Notes under the pieces: model-generated | Seen by the model: the letters and a program-made list of their open reading frames with translations, nothing else | Told to the model about the DNA's origin: nothing | The model's database searches: none | Origin: Oxytricha trifallax | Taxonomy: Eukaryota > Ciliophora > Spirotrichea > Sporadotrichida > Oxytrichidae | Assembly: GCA_000711775.1 (NCBI GenBank) | Contig: ARYC01000316.1 | Coordinates: forward strand, 1-64,000 | Reading direction: 5' to 3' | Length of the DNA: 64,000 nucleotides | Shown here: in pieces, positions 58,503 to 64,000 of the stretch | Layout: each line of letters begins with the position of its first letter | How positions within the stretch are numbered: position 1 is the stretch's first letter | Translations under genes and position numbers: made by a program

Positions 58503-59540
58503 ATGTTTGAAAATGAATTTGAATAAGATAGAGTAGTACTAATAAAACACGATGAAATGGAATCTTTCGCAAATGGCACGAGTGTATATAAATAACTAGT
58601 AAATTGCTTTCAAAATTAGCAAGGAAAGGTAGAAAGTTGACAAAAGAAGTCGACACACACTTCTTAAAATACTAAAATAAATTCGATCATCAATTTAACT
58701 TAATATATTACGTTATTACACTATGCAACATTGAAGAATGCTTAATCACTATTAAGTAGTTTATATTGAATCAGGATGACTAATAGTAATAAGAGAATAC
58801 CAAGAGCCAAATTGCAAGAGTCTTAGGAACAATGACAGGAGGAGTATGCACAAATCTTGAGCGATCTAATCTCTTAAAATTTAGATCTTTCAAAGAGCGG
58901 GGACATCAATAACGTGGATATTGTTAGTGAAAGAAATGTATGGAGGTTATTCGTCCTTTTAAGACATAAAAACAATTTACTTTCTAGAAGTTTACCAAGG
59001 ACGCCTTTTGATAAAAAGTTCTATGGCTAGCTGAGATTATTAATTTCTTAGATATAATAAATATTAATAATTTTTGAGAGGTTATGTATCAGGAAAGCAA
59101 GAGGAAGTACTGAATAGCTAAATGATTATGATTAAATTTATGCTAACTATAGGCATTTGGTATTTATGAATAGTCATTTATATAGCGTTGATCAAATGTA
59201 TTTATTCGAAAATTCTGAAATAAATCATGACTTTGTCATAAAATTAAAATTTTTTCCCCAATATTTTATTTTAAAACTATTTATTTAGACATCAATTAAA
59301 TAAAATATTAACTTAGCAATTGAAAAAAGAATTAATTAACTGTGTAGTAGGATTTATGTAACAATTTAAACACTTGCAAATGTTTTTACTTACGATGAGT
59401 ATTTAGTTGAGATAGGGACATATCTTAATGATTAGAACTCTGTGAAAGTTAAATTAAAACTCTTTCCTTGTGACAAAGCAATTAATCCAAATTTTAAAAT
59501 AAAGTTTTATTAAATATCTCTTAAAATACACTATTTAGCA
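58503..59540 (+). pseudogene. Unknown protein, about 340 residues, two or three breaks
   Basis: ATG 58503 starts MFENEFEQDRVVLIKHDEM, then ANGTSVYKQLVNCFQ. After a frame change near 58625 come LTKEVDTHFLKYQNKFDHQ and NIEECLITIKQFILNQDDQ. After a second change near 58800 and a TGA at 58833 the frame is open for over 350 codons. It includes EEYAQILSDLISQNLDLSK, GDINNVDIVSERNVWRLFV, SRSLPRTPFDKKFYG, RKARGSTEQLNDYDQIY, FTYDEYLVEIGTYLNDQN and KLFPCDKAINPNFKI. Beyond about 59540 composition falls to noise, so the end is approximate. D, E, R, G and P content is convincingly coding. No family recognised; no membrane segment or zinc motif is evident. Confidence 0.55.
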
Positions 59541-61779
59541 CTTTAAGAATTTAATTCTCATTAGTCTTTTAAGATGCAAGAAAATATCTCTATGCTAAAA
59601 TAATTTTTTAATTATTAAATAATTGAATATTTATATTAAAAAAGCATATATAAATTATTATTATTATTTTGGTAATAAACTCCTACGTTATTTTTGACTT
59701 TTAGCAATATGTGTTTATTTTAATTTATTCATCATATTGGTAAATCGGATCTTGTGTCGTAAAAAGTGAAGTGTCATAAGGTGGTAATAATTAAATTTAA
59801 TATTTTGTCACTAATTATATAAAAAAGTAAATAAGAATATATTTTATCAATTCTTTTATTATATAATCATCATCGAATAAATAAATTATATCTGATTAAT
59901 CACAGAGCACTTAAATATAATGAATTGAAAAAATACTTCAAAATTTAATTAAGTTTTTATGGGATTAAAGTTAAGGTTTATAAATCTTTAACTTAATATT
60001 AAAAAATATCATTTCTTTTTTCATTAGAATGAATAAAGTAATATATTAATATATTTAAACTTTCGATGGATGAATAGGTAAAATGAAATGGACGAAACTC
60101 AGCTAAAATATAAAATAAATCTTGATTAATATACTTCAAAAAATATTAATATCATTTTAACAAACCCCATTAAGTGGCATTAAACTTTCAAAATTTAAAT
60201 GGCAATAATTAACTTCTAAAATTCTCACAATATTACCTCCTAAATTTAAAAATTCAGGCATTAAAATAATAACAGAATTGGAAATAAAATTCTTAAATTT
60301 AATAATATAAAAGTCAATAATTTCACTAATTTTTAAAATAATTTAGATTATAATGGAAGAATTATGATAAATTTTCCTTAAAATCTATACAATCAGCATA
60401 TAATGTGGTTTAACTAACTGTTAAGTTTTATCTGTGTTAAGAAGAAGTTTAAATTATATTAATTAAAATCATGAAGCAATTACTGTAGCTTAAAATTTAT
60501 AATTAAAAATGAATATTAAAGTGAATATTAATCCAAACTTCACAGATGCACATATTCATTTTATGATAATAATTTTAAGCAAAAAACGATGCATATTATA
60601 ATTATATTTACATTATTGCAGAATTTGATTATTGAGAGGTAAAAGTAATTACTCAACACTTTAATACTAACAATATTGCACAATTTACAGTTCAAATGAA
60701 ATATTTTATTGATAAAGTATAAAAAAAGTTGTTTTTAGTCAATGGGATATATTCTTACTAAGGATCTATTCTACAAAATAGTCACAGATTAAATATACTA
60801 TCAATAAATAGCTTCAATATTAAATTATATTAAAATCTTTATATCTAACAAAATTTATGAACTATTCTGATTTAATTTCAAATGTAATTGTTTCAAAATG
60901 GGGCAATATTAAAAAAGTTATTTGAGGTATAGCATGGATCTCAATTACTGTTAATTGATCAATAATTATTGGAATCTCAATAAATAATTTAAATTATTTA
61001 TGAGAATAATTTTTATTTAATAAGGAGGTTATTAAAAGTAAATTCATTTCTAAATTATAATAATTATATAACCACATTTTTACTCATAAATTTCAAATAC
61101 AATAATCCTTTTCATAGTAATTAGCATATCTATAGTAGGTTATTATTAAACTGATCACAATACTAAATAGTAATAAATGTAAGATTAAGTAAACTTTATG
61201 TAAAAATTATTAACAATACTAATTATTTTGATTAATAGAAACAATAAATCAAGAGCGCAATCTTATTGGACTTTAAAGCTACTTTCAGCCCATGTCATAA
61301 TTGCTAGTAAAGTAAATTCCTTAAGTTAAAATTAAAGTAGGTTCTCAACATAAAAATGGGCTTTTAATGCAAGATAGCATTATAATAAAGCACACTTACC
61401 CCAGATAAAATATAAATTATTAGTACCAGAACCACAACTGCGTAAAAGTATTGCAGTTGCATGGAATTGATTAATACTAATGAGATGAAGTCTAAGAATC
61501 TACATAATATACTCACCACATTAAATATTATAAAAATGCCAGCATCTAAATCAAATGATCTTTTAAAAATTTAATGGAAAAATAGATACACACCATGAAA
61601 TAGCTATTTTTTATTTTAAAAAAAACAGTACAACTCAAACATACAATTGGAAATTGTGGCAAAAGTATTTACATATACTTGTTCCGATAAATGAAAAAAT
61701 TCTTAATCCTCTAATTTTAGGATCATGTATCAAAGGGATAGATAATGTCAGATTGTACCTATAAAAGAATATGAAAATT
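59541..61779. other. AT-rich stretch with one strand-ambiguous segment
   Basis: Around 61310-61590 the plus strand (MELINTNEMKSKNLHNIL, PASKSNDLLKIQWKNRY) and the minus strand (hydrophobic, LQYFYAVVVLVLIIYILSG) are both open. I cannot choose between a membrane helix and its shadow, so no gene is called. The rest shows nothing. Confidence 0.35.
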
Positions 61780-62310
61780 AGAGTGATAAAAAAATAAATG
61801 CAATCATTAATGTGCAAATTTATATATTTCTTAAACAAAAACAATAACTATCTGTGATGACTTGAGCCTTGGAATTTTAAGTTTTTAGGTAGTAATGCAA
61901 GTTTTAATGACCAATAAAGAGTTGCTATTCTTTAACACTCTCTTCATTCTCAAAAATATCTAAAATATTAAGGTCATCGATCTTCTTCTGCTTGGCTATG
62001 ATTAAATCATATATCATCATGTTGCTTTTTATCTGATAGTGTGTTAGGAAATAACTATAGCTGCTGTAGTATTCATATTGAGAATTCTCAAGGACAGCAT
62101 AGGAATTCTAGTAATTGCTCTGGCGCTTCGCCCAAGTTTATAGGCTTCTTATCTCCATAGTAGAATCATTCCAGCTGCGTTCTTACCGAGGTGTGAGTGT
62201 TATTATTGCATTTTTATTGAAGCTGTCACAAGTTTTAGAGGAGGTTGATGCTCTATTATGTTGACTATAGGTCCTAGTGTCTGTTGTAATCCTTGATTAT
62301 GTTTCAAGAA
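61780..62310 (-). pseudogene. Unknown coding segment, minus strand
   Basis: The minus strand reads HNQGLQQTLGPIVNIIEHQ, PPLKLVTASIKMQQQHSH and GKNAAGMILLWRQEA. A frame change gives KPINLGEAPEQLLEFL, then ENSQYEYYSSYSYFLTHYQ, MMIYDLIIAKQKKIDDLN, LDIFENEESVKEQQLFIG and KTQNSKAQVITDS. G+C is above background. It is divergent with the ORF starting at 62513, and the pair might belong to one mobile element, but no terminal repeats were found. Confidence 0.45.
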
Positions 62311-62512
62311 ATTTTAGTAATTAATGTGCTAATGATTTATTGATAATAACTTTTGATTAAATTTTCTTTCACTCAAATTTTTATATTCTTTTAAATTACT
62401 AATATGAATGAGAACTAGGATTATTTCTACTTTATGCTAATCATGATTTTGAAATGGGTTTACAAGGATTAAAAAGCAGATATTTTTGAAAGTATTCTAT
62501 CATCAAATTAAT
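62311..62512. promoter_or_regulatory. Divergent intergenic region (position only)
   Basis: 200 AT-rich bases between two divergently read coding segments. By position a bidirectional promoter would lie here; no motif was identified. Confidence 0.2.
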
Positions 62513-62937
62513 TTTGATATTACTAAAAGGAAATCGCCAAGATATTTCCTGTCCTCTAAGAAGAATTCAGTCTAAACTTACAGAAAACTAGCACTAACCA
62601 GACCAAGTAGAAAGGCAAATCTAAAGATATTTCTGAAAGCCTAATTCTATAAATGAAAATTTCAAAAAGCTCTAGATTAAATAATTTGATAAATGATTGG
62701 ATAATTTTAAAGATACTTCATTATCTCGGCTATAAGGACTCCCTTCTGTCTCGGCATTTTAACTACCTTAAAATTTGGTGCTTAATCATATTACCCTCAT
62801 ATATTATCCAAACTGCATGCCTTCCAATTTCATTGTTTGCAGTACTAAAATTATTAAATGCCAAAAAGCTAAAACATATTCTCGACCCTCTATTGGATAC
62901 GAAGACCGTACTTAAAACATTATTATCGAAAAACTAA
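62513..62937 (+). pseudogene. Unknown ORF, uninterrupted C-terminal 140 codons
   Basis: The frame is open from after a TGA near 62510 to TAA 62935, where it could be read further as Gln. It reads KEIAKIFPVLQEEFSLNLQ, STNQTKQKGKSKDISESL, LINDWIILKILHYLGYKD, LLSRHFNYLKIWC, LPISLFAVLKLLNAKKL and ILDPLLDTKTVLKTLLSKN. An ATG at 62653 gives 94 codons even in the standard code. The N-terminal part is hydrophilic and the C-terminal part helical and amphipathic. No family recognised. Confidence 0.45.
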
Positions 62938-64000
62938 ATGTTTCATAAGGTCCAAACAAAATCTGTGACCATTTGAATCATAAATTATAACACTTTAACT
63001 CTAAAATGAGATAATAGACAAAGATAATGAAGATAGACAGTAGAGCACATATTACTTTTTCAATGATGGTTTATAACCTTAAGATTTAAGGGGATTTTTA
63101 AGCATAGTCTTCACATCTTTAAAGGGGAGCTCATTAAATATATTAGAGACTTAAACTAGCAATATTTGCTTATCCATATGTTGGCGTTCTGTATACTCCA
63201 AATTGTGTATGATAATAGCAAGATGTTGAGGCTTAAGATTTTGACAAGTTTTAGTAAAATAGTAAGATGACTGCATAATAAAAGATAGAAAAAACCTGGG
63301 AATAACAATAAAAGATTTAAAAATTAGATGAAATTTGAAACAAAGGCAGAGTGCAAATACTTTAAATTCACTTTCGTAATTAAACTAATTATACTTGGTA
63401 TTTGTATTTATTTAATTTTACCCTATATTTATAATACAAATAATTTTTAGATTCATCTCCATAATTTAAAAACTGTAATTAAAAAGTTAGTGGCCATAAA
63501 AAATAATAAATTGGATTATTGTTTAATATTAAAATGAAAAATAATTGTAAAAGAAAAATAAAGTAAAACTGCTTTTGTTTTGGAAAAAAATTATTTAAAT
63601 ATACAGAGAATGATGGGGCTAAATTAATTTAGTGGGCACTATTTATGAAAATATATTATGATATTACTGAGTATTTATATACGATTTAGATATATAAATA
63701 AAGATACTAAATTTTAATTTACTAGGATTTAATCATTAGTTAAATAACAAACAATAACTCTACATTAAGAGTGTACGATATTATTTTGGGTAAAATTTGC
63801 AGTAAATGTGAACTGTAAGACTAGTTATTATTAATTAAAAAAACAAAGAATATTGTATGCTCTAATTTTAGTATAACTAGAACAATTAGACTTATAGATT
63901 GGGTACCTTATATATTTAGTAGTCAATAGACCTTATCAACTGGATCAATATTACTCATATTTAAATGAAATAAGTAGTTTAAATAAGAAAGTTAAATTCT
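62938..64000. other. Possible continuation to 63240, then AT-rich
   Basis: At 62990-63240 two plus frames are open (MKIDSRAHITFSMMVYNLK; STYYFFNDGLQPQDLRGFL with KGSSLNILETQTSNICL). One is probably coding and may extend the preceding ORF after a frame change. Beyond 63300 nothing is recognised. Confidence 0.35.

Noticed and set aside
61310..61590. Hydrophobic minus-strand segment resembling the membrane end of a ciliate surface protein
   Set aside because: The plus strand is equally open and hydrophilic over the same bases, so the helix may be a shadow.
1..64000. Scrambled-gene organisation (permuted or inverted MDSs with pointers)
   Set aside because: Several gene pieces lie near each other, but I could not show any pair of matching pointers or a permuted order without the macronuclear sequence.
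1..64000. CRISPR arrays, prophage, rRNA genes, bacterial operons
   Set aside because: No regularly spaced repeats, no rRNA-like conserved stretches and no prokaryotic gene structure; short GT-AG introns and ciliate transposons point to a eukaryote.

Overview
The window (about 78% A+T) looks like micronuclear (germline) DNA of a spirotrich ciliate close to Oxytricha/Stylonychia. Four observations support this. (1) Recognisable proteins stay in frame only if TAA and TAG are read as glutamine and TGA as stop: a TBE-type transposase, a LINE reverse transcriptase and an IFT57-like protein. This is why a standard-code ORF search finds almost nothing here. (2) Positions 1-1552 are the end of a TBE transposon whose terminus is spirotrich telomeric repeat (G3T4G4T4G). 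(3) A decayed tRNA-Gln relic with anticodon CTA, which reads UAG, lies near 22.4 kb. (4) Mobile elements are dense, as expected of DNA removed from the macronucleus.

Layout. 0-1.55 kb: TBE end with two convergent ORFs. 3.0-17.8 kb: broken coding segments on both strands, including a B-box-like/coiled-coil protein, a second DDE transposase relic, a protein-kinase relic with an HRD motif, a TRAF-type zinc finger and a lectin-like segment. Among these lie four copies of a ~350-bp module (family A) and inserted MITEs (families B and C). 20.3-21.7 kb: a broken IFT57 gene. 22.4-31.3 kb: tRNA relic, GC-richer short retroelement-like insertions with TAN-type tails, MORN-like and possible ABC-transporter scraps. 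34.5-36.6 kb: a B-family MITE and two convergent coding segments. 37.0-40.3 kb: a LINE on the minus strand with endonuclease and RT domains, both damaged. 41.7-48.1 kb: two more C-family MITEs and broken genes. 48.9-50.5 kb: a GC-richer retroelement-like unit with a long Q-reading ORF and an ATT tail. 51.7-63 kb: broken genes, a MORN-repeat gene, a small intact Cys/His-rich ORF and a longer unknown gene at 58.5 kb.

Nearly every recognisable gene carries frameshifts and occasional in-frame TGA. They read as a graveyard of genes and transposons, though consensus errors in a long-read assembly or very short internal eliminated sequences could explain some of the breaks. No pathway or operon-like cooperation is visible. 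At this base composition TGA should occur by chance only about once per 60 codons (my estimate), so open frames of 100-270 codons are expected by chance. Anonymous segments are therefore called only where residue composition (D, E, G, A, R, C, W) or motifs look protein-like, and they get low confidence.
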